A DNA stretch of 62,417 bases from Desulfuromonadaceae bacterium (GCA_028712075.1 JAQTQX010000015.1:45210-107626); one strand, 5' to 3'; positions 26,693 to 36,853 are shown, counted from the first letter of the stretch. Made by a program: numbers and translations. The notes: generated by a model from the letters alone, not told the origin.

Positions 26693-29600
26693 ATGAGCTG
26701 GTATGGAAATTTGAAAATTCGAAACAAGCTGATTTCGGGATATGCCATCATCGTCATATTCAGTTGCCTGATCGGCTATTTCGGCATAAGCGGCATGAAG
26801 GAACTCAAGGCGCTGCTCGATGATACCCATGACAACCTGATCAATTCGATCATCATCGCCACCGATGCCGACCATCATGCACAGCAGCATAAACGCGAAC
26901 TCCTGCACTATCTGCTTGCGCCCGACACAGGCTCCCGTCAGGAAATTCTTGCCGGGATCAAGCGTGAGGAAGTGCAGGTGAAAGAATCGCTGAACGAACT
27001 TGAAAAGATGCCGCTTATGCAGAAGGAACGACAACTTCTCTCATCGATCCGCTTGTCATGGGATGTATACCGTGAGGCGGCAGGACGCGTGATTGCGGCT
27101 ACGGATGAGAAAAACAGCGGTAATGTGTGGGAGATGGTGAAATTGCAGATTACCCCGCTGTTCAAGGAACTGGAAGCGCTCAACGGCCAGATGCGCTCGT
27201 TAAACGTCGAGGAAGCGGATGCACACTACGCCAACGGCGGACGGACATACAAAGAATTACGTCTCTGGACGATCTGGCTCAGCATCGCCGTTGTCCTTAT
27301 ATCTGTGGTGACAGCACTGTTTATTACGCGGAGCGTGACCACTCCTCTGAGCAGAGGGGTTGAAGTGCTCAAATCACTGGCGGAAAGAGGTGAGGAAAAG
27401 GCGGCCCTGACCGAGGCGATCGCCAATGGCGATCTCAGTCGAGACATTTCACTGTCGGAACCGCTCAACATAACTAACGCCGCCCTGACCAACGACGAGT
27501 CCGGAACATTGCTCCGCTCGCTGGTCAGTATGAGTGAAACGCAAAGCATGCTTGATCAGGCCTTTGCCCGGATGACCGAAGCGCTGCGCCGGAGCCGTGA
27601 TACCGAACAGGCGCGAGACTGGCTGAAAACCGGGCTTAACGAATTAAATTTGCTGATGCGGGGAGAGCAGAACACGGAGGAAATTGCGGAGAAGGTTCTG
27701 ACCTTTCTGGCCGGGTATCTCGGGGCAGGCACGGGCGCTTTCTACCGGTATGATGACAAGGGGCAAACCCTGGAACTGATGGCAACATTTGCCTTTTCCC
27801 GGCGCAAGAACCTGAGTTACCGCTTCCGCCTCGGCGAAGAGCTGATCGGCCAGGCTTCCCTTGAAAAAAAGGTTATCTGCCTGTCGAATATCCCTCCGGA
27901 TTACCTTCAGATCGGTTCCGCTCTCGGCGAATCAGTGCCGCAAAACATTGTCGCAGTCCCGCTCGTCCATAACGGACTGCTCGTGGCGGCATTGGAACTC
28001 GGCACTTTCAAACCGTTCAGCGATACAGAACTCGATTTTCTGAATCAGGCCATGGAGGGGATCGCTATCGGTCTTGGCGTTGCACACTCCCGCCAGCGGA
28101 TAAATGAGCTTCTGGAACAGACCCAGCAGCAGGCGGAAGAACTCAGGGTGCAGCAGGAAGAGTTGCAGCAGAGCAACGAAGAGCTTGAAGAGCGCGCCGA
28201 GATGCTCAATAAGCAGAAACTGCAGATACAGACAAAGAATCTGGAGATCGAGACGGCGAGCGCCGAAGTTCGGCTCAAAGCGACCGATCTTGAGAAAGTC
28301 AGCTCATACAAGTCGGAATTTCTCGCCAACATGTCCCATGAACTCCGAACTCCGCTCAACAGCATGCTGATCCTTTCAGGACTTCTGATGGAGAACAAGG
28401 AACAAACACTGACGGAGAGGCAGCGGGAATTTGCCGTGACGATACACAGCGCAGGCGTGGATCTGCTGAACCTGATCAATGACATCCTCGATCTTTCAAA
28501 AGTTGAGGCCGGACGGCTTGAGCTGCTTTATGAAGACGCCCTGGTCAGCGAGCTGTGCGAGAATATCAAAGAACTGTTCGGGCCGCAGGCGGAACAAAAA
28601 AGGCTTGATTTCACCATCGCTGTGGAGGAGGGCGTTCCTGCAACGATACGGATCGATGAGCAGCGCACCGAGCAGGTTTTGAAAAACCTGCTCTCCAATG
28701 CCGTGAAGTTTACGGAAACCGGCGCGGTTCTTTTCACCATATCAGCCGCTGACGGCACGGCAAATCCTTTGTCGGAGCCGGCAATAGCCTTCTCTGTCAA
28801 AGATACCGGAATCGGGATAGAGAAGGAAAAACACGAATTGATCTTTCAGGCGTTCCAGCAGGTTGACGGCAGCACCAGCCGCAAGTTCGGCGGCACCGGG
28901 CTGGGGCTCTCCATATCGATGCAACTCGCCCGGCGCATGGGAGGATGCATCACGCTTGAGAGCGAGAGAGGCGAAGGGAGTACGTTTACCCTCTATCTGC
29001 CGCTGGCCGGAAGCAGCGGGGACGATCAGGCGTTGGCGCCGACCATGTCGAAACAGATGCCGGACGGCAGCGACGCATTGCAATGGGGCACTGTTCCCGC
29101 TCTTCCGGATGACAGGGGCACGCTTGTCAAAGGGGACAAAAGCATCCTGATAATTGAGGACGATCTCAATTTCGCCCGGACCCTGATGGGCATGGTCAGG
29201 GAAAAAGGGTTCAACTGCATTGTGGCAGGCGACGGTCACGGCGGCATTCATCTCGCCGACCGGTACGCTCCGAGCGCGATCATACTCGACGTGATGCTTC
29301 CCGGCATGGACGGTTGGAGCGTCATGCGCTGCCTCAAAGACAATCCCGCCACTCGTCACATCCCGGTACATTTCATTACCTGCCTCAATGAACGCCAGAA
29401 GGGGATGGCTATGGGCGCTGTGGGCTTCTTTACCAAACCGGTCACGCCCGACCAGCTCGAAGAGCTGTTCAATACCATTGAGAAGAACGTGGCGAAGAGC
29501 CTGCGGCGACTGCTTGTCATCGAGGACAACAGGGTCGAGGCCGAAAGCATGACCAGTCTGCTCCAGGAGCGCAACCTCGAAATCAGCGTCGCAAACAGCG

Positions 29601-30337
29601 GCGCTGAAGCCATCAATATCCTCGGGCGGGAACAGATGGATTGCATCGTTCTTGATATGGGGCTTCCGGACATGTCGGGGTTTGATCTTCTGGAACATAT
29701 CCATCGAAGTGAGCAGCTCCGCTCCCTCCCGGTGATCATTCATACCGGGACCGACCTTTCCCATGAAGAGGAGGTAAAACTGCAGCATTACGCAAAGAGC
29801 ATCATCATCAAGGGGGCCAAAGGGCCGGAACGTCTGTTGAATGAGGTCGCACTCTTTCTTCATCAGGTGGAGAGAGACCTCCCCCGTGAAAAACAGAAAA
29901 TGATTCGCGCCGCTCTTGACAAGGAGGCGCTGCTCGACGGCAAGAAAGTGCTGCTGGTCGATGACGACATGCGCAATATTTTTTCCATTCTGAGCGTGCT
30001 GAACGATAAAAATATGGTCGTGATCGAGGCGGAGAACGGCAAGGAGGCATTGACCAAATTAGGAGAACATCCGGATGTTGATGTTGTACTCATGGATATC
30101 ATGATGCCCGAAATGGACGGGTATGAAGCGATAGGCGCTATCCGTCGTGACCCTCGTTTCAGGACGCTTCCCATTATAGCCATGACCGCCAAGGTGATGC
30201 CGGGCGACCAGGAAAAATGTCTTCGGGCGGGAGCCAATGACTATATTTCCAAGCCGATAGACATTGAAAAACTCTTATCGCTGCTGCGGGTCTGGTTGTA
30301 TCGGCAGGCTTCCCCTCCCTTGACGGGAGGGGATTGA
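26693..30337 (+). CDS. Large membrane hybrid histidine kinase with three receivers
   Basis: A 1214-residue protein. A membrane helix (about 12-33), an extracytoplasmic four-helix-type sensor (35-190), a second helix (192-212) and HAMP (about 212-290) are followed by a GAF domain (about 325-460), a long coiled coil (465-540), HisKA with [11 protein letters not shown] (H549), HATPase (about 655-775, DTGIGI, GTGLGLS) and three receivers with D866, D988 and D1135. The middle receiver has GLPDMSGFD and a poorly conserved lysine region (IIIKGAKG). The last residues, after WLYRQ, are encoded by an intergenic repeat. AGGAG precedes the ATG. Confidence 0.93.
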   Translation: MSWYGNLKIRNKLISGYAIIVIFSCLIGYFGISGMKELKALLDDTHDNLINSIIIATDADHHAQQHKRELLHYLLAPDTGSRQEILAGIKREEVQVKESLNELEKMPLMQKERQLLSSIRLSWDVYREAAGRVIAATDEKNSGNVWEMVKLQITPLFKELEALNGQMRSLNVEEADAHYANGGRTYKELRLWTIWLSIAVVLISVVTALFITRSVTTPLSRGVEVLKSLAERGEEKAALTEAIANGDLSRDISLSEPLNITNAALTNDESGTLLRSLVSMSETQSMLDQAFARMTEALRRSRDTEQARDWLKTGLNELNLLMRGEQNTEEIAEKVLTFLAGYLGAGTGAFYRYDDKGQTLELMATFAFSRRKNLSYRFRLGEELIGQASLEKKVICLSNIPPDYLQIGSALGESVPQNIVAVPLVHNGLLVAALELGTFKPFSDTELDFLNQAMEGIAIGLGVAHSRQRINELLEQTQQQAEELRVQQEELQQSNEELEERAEMLNKQKLQIQTKNLEIETASAEVRLKATDLEKVSSYKSEFLANMSHELRTPLNSMLILSGLLMENKEQTLTERQREFAVTIHSAGVDLLNLINDILDLSKVEAGRLELLYEDALVSELCENIKELFGPQAEQKRLDFTIAVEEGVPATIRIDEQRTEQVLKNLLSNAVKFTETGAVLFTISAADGTANPLSEPAIAFSVKDTGIGIEKEKHELIFQAFQQVDGSTSRKFGGTGLGLSISMQLARRMGGCITLESERGEGSTFTLYLPLAGSSGDDQALAPTMSKQMPDGSDALQWGTVPALPDDRGTLVKGDKSILIIEDDLNFARTLMGMVREKGFNCIVAGDGHGGIHLADRYAPSAIILDVMLPGMDGWSVMRCLKDNPATRHIPVHFITCLNERQKGMAMGAVGFFTKPVTPDQLEELFNTIEKNVAKSLRRLLVIEDNRVEAESMTSLLQERNLEISVANSGAEAINILGREQMDCIVLDMGLPDMSGFDLLEHIHRSEQLRSLPVIIHTGTDLSHEEEVKLQHYAKSIIIKGAKGPERLLNEVALFLHQVERDLPREKQKMIRAALDKEALLDGKKVLLVDDDMRNIFSILSVLNDKNMVVIEAENGKEALTKLGEHPDVDVVLMDIMMPEMDGYEAIGAIRRDPRFRTLPIIAMTAKVMPGDQEKCLRAGANDYISKPIDIEKLLSLLRVWLYRQASPPLTGGD

Positions 30338-30420
30338 GGGGTGGGTGAAGCTGCTACGGAGTTATGCCTGGCCAATTCCCCCACCCCCTGACCCCCTCCC
30401 GCAAGGGGAGGGGGAAAAGG
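30309..30420. repeat. Inverted-repeat element overlapping a kinase 3' end
   Basis: Two small hairpins (CCCCTCCC-TTGA-CGGGAGGGG region at 30312-30333, and CCCCTCCC-GCAA-GGGGAGGGG at 30392-30413) are joined by GGGGTGGGTGAAG and a matching CCCCCACCCCC. The left end lies inside the reading frame of the upstream kinase and supplies its last residues and stop codon. Confidence 0.65.
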
Positions 30421-30427
30421 AGCACCA

Positions 30428-31483
30428 ATGACTGAAACAGACAAAATTCCAATTCTGCTGGTTGATGACCGGCCGGAAAACCTGATTGCTCTGGAAAATC
30501 TTCTTGATGATCCGGATCTTGCTATTTTCACCGCAACATCGGGGAATGAGGCATTGCGGCTCTCGCTGAAGCATGATTTCGCAATTGTTCTGATGGATGT
30601 CCGCATGCCGGACATGGACGGCTTTGAAACAGCCGAGCTGATGCGGACATACCCGAAAACCAGCCGTCTGCCGATCATATTCGTCTCAGCGGTCATGAAA
30701 GACACCAGGCATCAGTTCAAGGGGTATGAGAGCGGAGCGTTCGATTACCTGATGAAACCGTTTGATCCGACGATTCTTCGCAGCAAGGTCAGGGTTTTTT
30801 GCGATCTGTATCAACAGCGGCAAATGCTGGAAATTCACGAACAGCAGCTTGAAATAGTCATCAGCGAGCGCACCGCCGAGCTGAACAGGACTCTGGACAA
30901 TCTGCGTGAAAACGAGCGGCATTACCGAGAGCTCCTGGCGTCGGTCACCAGCTACATGTACACGGTTGTCATGGAAGGAGGCCGGGCCGTCTCAACGACG
31001 CATGGCCCGGGTTGTCTGAAGGTGACCGGTTTTTCGGCCGGGGAGTACGCGGAAGACCCCGAACTCTGGTGCCGGATGATTCATCCGGAAGATCGGCAGG
31101 CGGTCATCAATGCTGCCCAACGGATTCTGATATCGAAATCTGCTGATACATTAGAACACAGGATTCAGCATAAGGATGGCTCGTTTCGCTGGGTGCAGAC
31201 GACACTTGTTCCCCGCTTGTCATCAGAGGGTCAGCTGCTGTCGTACGACGGCGTTATTAACGACATAACCGAGCGCAAACAGGCGGAAGAGGCGCTTAAC
31301 CGGCTCAACGAAGAGCTTGAACAACGGGTCGGGGAGCGCACCAAAGAACTTGAACGGAGAAATCACGAGCTTGAACAGATGAACAAGGCGTTTGTTGGCA
31401 GAGAGTTGAAGATGGTGGAGCTGAAGGGGCGGATCAAGGAGTTGGAGAACGCCAGGAATCAGGGGAGGGGATATGGCGAGTAA
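30428..31483 (+). CDS. REC-PAS protein with C-terminal VGREL tail, no kinase domain
   Basis: 351 residues. A receiver (residues 8-125) with LMDVRMPDMDGFE and KPFDP is followed by a coiled coil (about 130-165), a PAS/PAC domain (about 170-290) with HRIQHKDGSFRWVQ, and a heptad-rich helix ending in LEQMNKAFVGRELKMVELKG (tail at bases 31370-31447). No HisKA, GGDEF, EAL or DNA-binding domain is present. The receiver may accept phosphate from the large kinase just upstream. The PAS part resembles that of the gene at 55360, which lacks the tail. It overlaps the next gene by 11 bases. Confidence 0.85.
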   Translation: MTETDKIPILLVDDRPENLIALENLLDDPDLAIFTATSGNEALRLSLKHDFAIVLMDVRMPDMDGFETAELMRTYPKTSRLPIIFVSAVMKDTRHQFKGYESGAFDYLMKPFDPTILRSKVRVFCDLYQQRQMLEIHEQQLEIVISERTAELNRTLDNLRENERHYRELLASVTSYMYTVVMEGGRAVSTTHGPGCLKVTGFSAGEYAEDPELWCRMIHPEDRQAVINAAQRILISKSADTLEHRIQHKDGSFRWVQTTLVPRLSSEGQLLSYDGVINDITERKQAEEALNRLNEELEQRVGERTKELERRNHELEQMNKAFVGRELKMVELKGRIKELENARNQGRGYGE

Positions 31484-32300
31484 ACCGGATACATCCATGC
31501 ATGACCTGGTAAGCGCTATAGAGAAAATTGGCGTTCACGACCATCTCTGCCTGATTTATGAAACCCGGGAAGAACAGATCTCTGCGGTAACTCCCTATAT
31601 GAAGATCGGTCTGGAGCGGGGTGAAAAATGTCTGTATGTCGTTGACGACAATACGGCCGCGATTGTCATCGACGCGATGAATGGAGCGGGCATCGACGTG
31701 GAGACAGTAATCGAATCCGGACAGCTGGCCATTGTCAGCAAGCAGGATTCCTATCTGAAACAGGGATACTTCGACCCCGACTGGATGATCGGCTTTCTTA
31801 AACAAGCTGCGGATGAGGCAAAGGCCGCAGGTTTTCCGGCGTTGCGGGCAACCGGCGAGATGACGTGGAATCTGGGGGGAGATCCCGGTACGGAACGGCT
31901 GATGGAATACGAGGCCAAACTGAACTATCTGCTCCCCGAAAACAACCTTCTCGCCTTATGCCAGTACAACCGTAACCGTTTTTCGCCGGAGGTCATAAAG
32001 AACGTAATCGCCACCCATCCGACCGTAATTTGCGGAGGTCTGGTCTGCAGTAATTTTTATTACGTCCCCCCTGACGATTTTTTGGGAGAGGAGCTGCCTG
32101 CCAGAGAGATAGACAGGCTTCTGGCAAATATCAAAAGCAGGGAAAAGATGGAAGTGGAACTCAGGGAACGAACCAAGGAACTTGAACGAAGAAATCACGA
32201 TCTTGAGCAGATGAACAAAGTTTTTGTGGGGCGGGAGCTGAAGATGGTGGCGCTGAAGGAGCGAATAAAAGAACTGGAAACGAAAATCACGGAAAAATGA
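31473..32300 (+). CDS. MEDS-domain sensor with C-terminal VGREL tail
   Basis: 275 residues. Residues 1-205 form a MEDS domain (the sensory domain of DcmR-like proteins), seen from HDHLCLIYETREEQ near the start, then GLERGEKCLYV, RATGEMTW and LCQYNRNRFSP. A coiled coil then ends in LEQMNKVFVGRELKMVALKE (bases 32202-32279). There is no output domain. MEDS is thought to sense small organic compounds; the ligand is unknown. The ATG lies inside the previous gene behind GGGGAGGGG, so the two tailed proteins are made together. Confidence 0.82.
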   Translation: MASKPDTSMHDLVSAIEKIGVHDHLCLIYETREEQISAVTPYMKIGLERGEKCLYVVDDNTAAIVIDAMNGAGIDVETVIESGQLAIVSKQDSYLKQGYFDPDWMIGFLKQAADEAKAAGFPALRATGEMTWNLGGDPGTERLMEYEAKLNYLLPENNLLALCQYNRNRFSPEVIKNVIATHPTVICGGLVCSNFYYVPPDDFLGEELPAREIDRLLANIKSREKMEVELRERTKELERRNHDLEQMNKVFVGRELKMVALKERIKELETKITEK

Positions 32301-32329
32301 AGAATGCTAGCACCAAGTAACGTCTAAAT

Positions 32330-32411
32330 CTAACCCCCCTCGATCCCCCCTTACCTAAGGGGGGAAGCCTTGAAGTCTCCCCTTAGGTAAAGGGAGATTT
32401 AGATGGGTTAG
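32330..32411. repeat. Inverted-repeat element (CCCCCCT type)
   Basis: A nested inverted repeat: the outer arms pair CTAACCCCCCTCGATC (from 32330) with GATTTAGATGGGTTAG (to 32411), imperfectly. The inner hairpins are CCCCCCTTACCTAAGGGGGG and TCTCCCCTTAGGTAAAGGGAGA. Similar in plan to the elements at 52747 and 59038. Confidence 0.65.
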
Positions 32412-32447
32412 CCGCGAAAAAATAGTTAACCACAGAGGTGACGACAG

Positions 32448-35072
32448 ATGAGATCCTTCAGCAGAAACTTCATCCCGTTGACCATAGCCGGATCCGGGCC
32501 GCTCTTTGTCCTTGTCATAACGATCGCCATGCTCCTTGCGTCAGCTCCGGTGATTGCCCGTGCCGAGTCTCCGGTTCACGGTCGCGACAGCGTCCTCGTC
32601 CTCCACTCCTACAGTCCGGACTACACGTGGACGCGTTCGCAGCAGAACGGCATCGACGCCGTCTTTGAGCCGCTTGCCGCCGAGTACGCCGTGCGCATCG
32701 AGTACCTGGACGCGGTGCACCACCCGGGGCTGCTGAAAGGGCCGCTCATCCTCGACCTCCTCCGTGCCAAGTTTGCGGACCAGCGATTCCGGGTGGTGCT
32801 GACGTCGGACAACGCCGCGTTTGACTTCGCCCGCGCCCACCGCAGCGAGCTCTTCCCCGGTGTGCCGATCGTGTTCATGGGCTTGAACGGGTACGAGGAG
32901 TCAATGCGCGCCGAGGGGGGCATAACCGGGGTGGCAGAGGACCCCGACATGCCCGGCACGCAGAAGCTGCTGCTGCAACTTGCGCCGCAGACGAAACGCA
33001 TCGTCTTCCCCGGCATGGCGGACGACCCCAGTTATCGCGCCAACCGTGCCACGGCTGCCAAGGGCATGGCGGTGCTCCCGCCGCAGGTCACGGCCGAGTT
33101 CCCGGAGTATCCGGACGTGGACGCGGCTCTTGCGGCCATCCGGACACTGCCGCCCGACGCGGCGATAGTCGTCATGGCCAACATGCATACAAAGGGGGGC
33201 GAGGGGATCAGCAGCCAGCGCGTCGTCGAGCTCGTTTCGGCGGCCGCGCCGTGCCCCGTCTTCACAAACTGGGACTTCGCGGTCGGTCAGGGTGCCGTGG
33301 GGGGGAGCGTCATCAGCGGCGTCGAGCAGGGACGTGTGGCGGCGGAGATGGCGCTGCGGATACTTCGCGGTGAGCGCCCGGAGTCGATACCGGTGCATCG
33401 CGGGGCCGGAAAAACCTTCCTCTTCGACTACCGGCAGCTCACCCGGTTCGGCATCCCGACATCGCGGCTGCCTCCGAAAAGCACCGTCATCAACCAGCCT
33501 CCGGTACAGCAACTGCCGTTGTGGGTCACCTACTCCACGGGCCTTGTTATCTTCTTCATGACCATAATTGTTGTGATCTTGTACCGTCATCGGAAAAACC
33601 TCCAGGAACTGGTCAAGGAACGCACAATCCAGTTGGAGGTGGCCAAGGATCAGGCGGAGAGAGCCAACCGTGCCAAAAGCATCTTCCTGGCCAACATGAG
33701 CCATGAACTGCGCACCCCCCTGAATGCAGTGCTGGGGTTCTCGCAGGTAATGAAGAACTCGCGGGATGTCACGGTGGAGCAGACACAGAGTCTGAACATC
33801 ATCACCCGGAGCGGAGAACACCTGTTGAACCTTATCAACAACGTGCTGGACATTTCCAAGATCGAAGCCGGCCGGGCGGGACTGGAAGAGTCGCCTCTGG
33901 ATCTGTATCAGATGGTTCAGGAGGTCAAGTCGTTGATGTACGTGCGGGCGAAAGAGAGAGGGCTGGACTTCACGCTGGAGCAGGCCGCAGACCTCCTGCG
34001 ACATGTCGCCGTCGATGGGGGGAAGCTGCGCCAGGTGTTGATCAACCTGGTCGAAAACGCCATAAAGTATACGCCAGGCGGCGGTGTCGTTCTTCGGGTC
34101 ATGTCCGTTACGCAGGAGAATTCCGGACCGGCGCGGGTGCGGTTCGAGGTTGAGGACACCGGCCCCGGCATCCGGCCGGAAGAACGGGAACGGATATTCC
34201 AACCGTTCGTGCAGTTGGGTGAACAACTGGCTGCCGAGGCCGGAACCGGCCTCGGGCTCACCATCTCCCGGCAGTATGTGGAACTCATGGGGGGGGAGAT
34301 CGGAGTTGCCGGTGAGCCTGGCACGGGTTCGATCTTCCATTTCGAGATACCGGTTACCCTGCTTTCGTCCGGGGATGTCCCGTCTGCGCCGCGTAGCGGA
34401 CGCGTCATCGGGGCGGCAGCAGGAGAGCCGCGCCGTCGAATCCTGATCGCCGAGGACCAGGCGGATAATCGTCTGCTGCTCCGCAAGCTGCTTGAGCCGC
34501 TCGGCTTCGATCTCCGGGAGGCGGAGAACGGAGAGGAGGCGGTTGCCATCTGCGAGAAGTGGTGCCCCGACCTGATCTTCATGGATATCCGGATGCCGGT
34601 CATGGATGGGCTGGAAGCGATCCGCCGCATCAAGTCAAGCACTGCCGGCGTCTCTACGAAGATAGTCGCCGTTACCGCCCACGCGCTGGAGGAGGAGCGG
34701 CGCGAGGTCCTGGCGGCGGGGTGCGACGATTTCATCCGCAAGCCCTATGAATATGCCGATATCCTCGATGCGCTGACGAAAAACCTTGGCGCACGCTTTG
34801 TCTACGAGGATGAACCGGAGAGCGTTGCCGCTCTGGCGCAGTTGGATGCGGCGGCCCTGGCCGGTCTGCCGAAAGAGCTGCTGAACGGACTGGAGCAGGC
34901 GCTGATCCGGATCGATGCCGAGGCGGTCGGGCGTGTGATCAAAGAGATTCGCACCCATGATTCCGCTTTGGCGGATGCATTGGCCGGTGAAGCACGGGAT
35001 CTTCAATTCGGCCGGATATTGCGGTTGGTGAGAGGCGAGGTAATTACTCCGCATACTGCAAAATCTTTTTAA
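32448..35072 (+). CDS. Membrane hybrid kinase with periplasmic ABC-type binding domain
   Basis: 874 residues. A signal anchor (about 10-38) leads to a periplasmic ABC_sub_bind-type domain (45-345; VLVLHSYSPDYTWTRSQQNG, then FMGLNGYEE). A membrane helix (360-380), a coiled coil, HisKA with [11 protein letters not shown] (H419), HATPase (about 525-640), a receiver (664-785, D713 in FMDIRMPVMDG) and a helical C-terminal domain (795-870) without an HPt histidine motif follow. The HisKA-HATPase-REC part is very close to that of the gene at 48707, which has a different sensor. The coding bases of the periplasmic domain look richer in G+C than the neighbourhood, suggesting separate ancestry. Confidence 0.9.
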   Translation: MRSFSRNFIPLTIAGSGPLFVLVITIAMLLASAPVIARAESPVHGRDSVLVLHSYSPDYTWTRSQQNGIDAVFEPLAAEYAVRIEYLDAVHHPGLLKGPLILDLLRAKFADQRFRVVLTSDNAAFDFARAHRSELFPGVPIVFMGLNGYEESMRAEGGITGVAEDPDMPGTQKLLLQLAPQTKRIVFPGMADDPSYRANRATAAKGMAVLPPQVTAEFPEYPDVDAALAAIRTLPPDAAIVVMANMHTKGGEGISSQRVVELVSAAAPCPVFTNWDFAVGQGAVGGSVISGVEQGRVAAEMALRILRGERPESIPVHRGAGKTFLFDYRQLTRFGIPTSRLPPKSTVINQPPVQQLPLWVTYSTGLVIFFMTIIVVILYRHRKNLQELVKERTIQLEVAKDQAERANRAKSIFLANMSHELRTPLNAVLGFSQVMKNSRDVTVEQTQSLNIITRSGEHLLNLINNVLDISKIEAGRAGLEESPLDLYQMVQEVKSLMYVRAKERGLDFTLEQAADLLRHVAVDGGKLRQVLINLVENAIKYTPGGGVVLRVMSVTQENSGPARVRFEVEDTGPGIRPEERERIFQPFVQLGEQLAAEAGTGLGLTISRQYVELMGGEIGVAGEPGTGSIFHFEIPVTLLSSGDVPSAPRSGRVIGAAAGEPRRRILIAEDQADNRLLLRKLLEPLGFDLREAENGEEAVAICEKWCPDLIFMDIRMPVMDGLEAIRRIKSSTAGVSTKIVAVTAHALEEERREVLAAGCDDFIRKPYEYADILDALTKNLGARFVYEDEPESVAALAQLDAAALAGLPKELLNGLEQALIRIDAEAVGRVIKEIRTHDSALADALAGEARDLQFGRILRLVRGEVITPHTAKSF

Positions 35073-35073
35073 T

Positions 35074-35198
35074 TTAACAGGGATGAAGGGGATACAGGGG
35101 ATAACGGCAATAAAAAAGATATAACCTTTTTGAGGTCAAAACCAATTCTTCTGGTTTTTAATTGGTTTCATCCCCTTCATCCCATTTATCCCTGTAAA
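35074..35198. repeat. Inverted-repeat element (TTTAACAGGGAT type)
   Basis: The left arm, starting TTTAACAGGGATGAAGGGGA (35074), and the right arm ending TTTATCCCTGTAAA (about 35185-35198) are inverted copies around a non-coding spacer. It begins right after a kinase stop codon. A related copy is at 41600. Confidence 0.7.
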
Positions 35199-35258
35199 AA
35201 TGCCTTTTGGTTTTTGTAGTTCGTTACGCACAGCAAAAACAGGCGCGGAGGACGAAAC

Positions 35259-36839
35259 ATGAACGAAGAAACGACCAACAGGCGCTCCGGCAGAATTCTG
35301 GTTGTGGACGATACCACCGCCAATCTTCAGCTCCTGACGAATCTGTTGACGGAACATGGCTACTCCGTGTATCCCGCCTCCGACGGCGAACTGGCGCTGG
35401 AGTTTATCCGGAAGACCCTGCCCGATCTCATCCTGCTGGACATCCGGATGCCGGGAATGGATGGTTTCGAGGTCTGTCGGCGGCTCAAGGCGGACGAACG
35501 GACGCGTGACCTTCCGGTCATCTTCATCAGCATCCTGGAGGATGAACGCGACAAGGTGACCGGGTTCCGGCAAGGCGCCGTAGATTACATCACCAAGCCG
35601 TTCCAGCCGGAGGAGATTCTGGCCCGCATCCAAACCCACCTGCGGCTGCGGGAACTGACCGAGCGGCTGGAACAGAAGGTAGCGGAGCGAACTGGTGAGC
35701 TGGAGAGCATGAACAGGGTACTTCATGAGGAAATAAAGGATCGTATACGCGCCGAGGAGTCGCAGCGCTGCTTGAACCGGGAACTGCGGGCCATAAGCAA
35801 CTGTAACCTGACCCTGATGAAGGCAGAGGACGAGCAGACCCTGCTTGGCGAGATCTGCCGCATTGTCTGCGACGAGGCCGGCTACCGCATGGCTTTTGTG
35901 GGATATGCCGAAAATGATGAAGCAAAGAGCGTGCAGCCGGTTGCCTATGGCGGCCTGGAAGATAAATACCTGGAACAGCCGATGCTTACCTGGGCCGACA
36001 CGGAGCGCGGCAGAGGCCCTGCCGGAACAGCCATCCGTAACGGTAGTACCGATTGCTCGCAGGATATCGCCACCGATCCGCGCATGGCCCCGTGGCGCGA
36101 CAATGCCTTGCAGCGCGGGTATCGCTCCCTTATCGCGTTGCCGCTCAAGGATGAAAACGCACACGTTTTCGGTGTGTTTCTGATTTACTCCCCGGAGCCT
36201 GATGCCTTCACCCCGGACGAAATCCGGCTCCTGGAAGAGTTGGCGGGCGATCTTGCCTTCGGCATACGGATCCTGCGCAACCGTAATGCCCGCAGGGAGT
36301 CCGAACGGAGTGTCGCGCTCCTCAGCTTTGCTCTGAACAACGTGCACGAGGCCGCTTTTCTGATTGACGAACAGGGACGCTTTCATTACGTGAATGAAGA
36401 GTCGTGCCGGGTGCTGGGGTACAGCCGCGACGAACTGCTCTCCCTCGGCGTGACCGATGTTGATCCCGATTTTCCATTGGAGCGCTGGCCCGCCCACTGG
36501 GCCGAGTTGAAAAACAGTCATTCGCTCATCTTTGAATCACGCCACAAGACACGGGACGGGCGGGCTTTCCCGGTCGAGCTCAGCGCCAACTATCTGGAGT
36601 ATGACGGTCAGGGCTATAATCTGGCGCTGGCGCGCGACATCACTGATCGGAAGCGGGCCGAGGAGGAACTCCGGTTACTCAATGCAGAGCTGGAACAGCG
36701 GGTGACAGAGCGGACCGCCGAACTGGAAGCCAGGAACGCGGATCTGCAAAAGATGAACAAGGTCTTTGTCGGCCGGGAGCTGAAGATGGTGGAATTGAAG
36801 GAGCGGATCAAGGATTTGGAAACAAAAAAATCCGGATAA
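35259..36839 (+). CDS. REC-GAF-PAS protein with C-terminal VGREL tail
   Basis: 526 residues. A receiver (about 12-130; LLDIRMPGMDGFE, KPFQP) and a coiled coil lead to a GAF domain (about 175-345) with AFVGYAEND and ALPLKDENAHVFGVF, then a PAS domain (about 355-470) with VLGYSRDELL. A final helix ends in LQKMNKVFVGRELKMVELKE (bases 36744-36821). No catalytic or DNA-binding output. GGAGG lies nine bases before the ATG. It sits between the kinase at 32448 and the binding-protein/sensor pair at 36854-39210. Confidence 0.87.
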   Translation: MNEETTNRRSGRILVVDDTTANLQLLTNLLTEHGYSVYPASDGELALEFIRKTLPDLILLDIRMPGMDGFEVCRRLKADERTRDLPVIFISILEDERDKVTGFRQGAVDYITKPFQPEEILARIQTHLRLRELTERLEQKVAERTGELESMNRVLHEEIKDRIRAEESQRCLNRELRAISNCNLTLMKAEDEQTLLGEICRIVCDEAGYRMAFVGYAENDEAKSVQPVAYGGLEDKYLEQPMLTWADTERGRGPAGTAIRNGSTDCSQDIATDPRMAPWRDNALQRGYRSLIALPLKDENAHVFGVFLIYSPEPDAFTPDEIRLLEELAGDLAFGIRILRNRNARRESERSVALLSFALNNVHEAAFLIDEQGRFHYVNEESCRVLGYSRDELLSLGVTDVDPDFPLERWPAHWAELKNSHSLIFESRHKTRDGRAFPVELSANYLEYDGQGYNLALARDITDRKRAEEELRLLNAELEQRVTERTAELEARNADLQKMNKVFVGRELKMVELKERIKDLETKKSG

Positions 36840-36853
36840 AGAGGGTAATACGC

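Noticed and set aside
28742..29863. Long open frame on the minus strand opposite the large hybrid kinase
   Set aside because: It lies wholly within a well-supported kinase gene in the G+C-rich region, has no recognisable domain, and is explained by codon bias of the opposite strand. The same holds for frames at 32901-34340 and 35136-36521.
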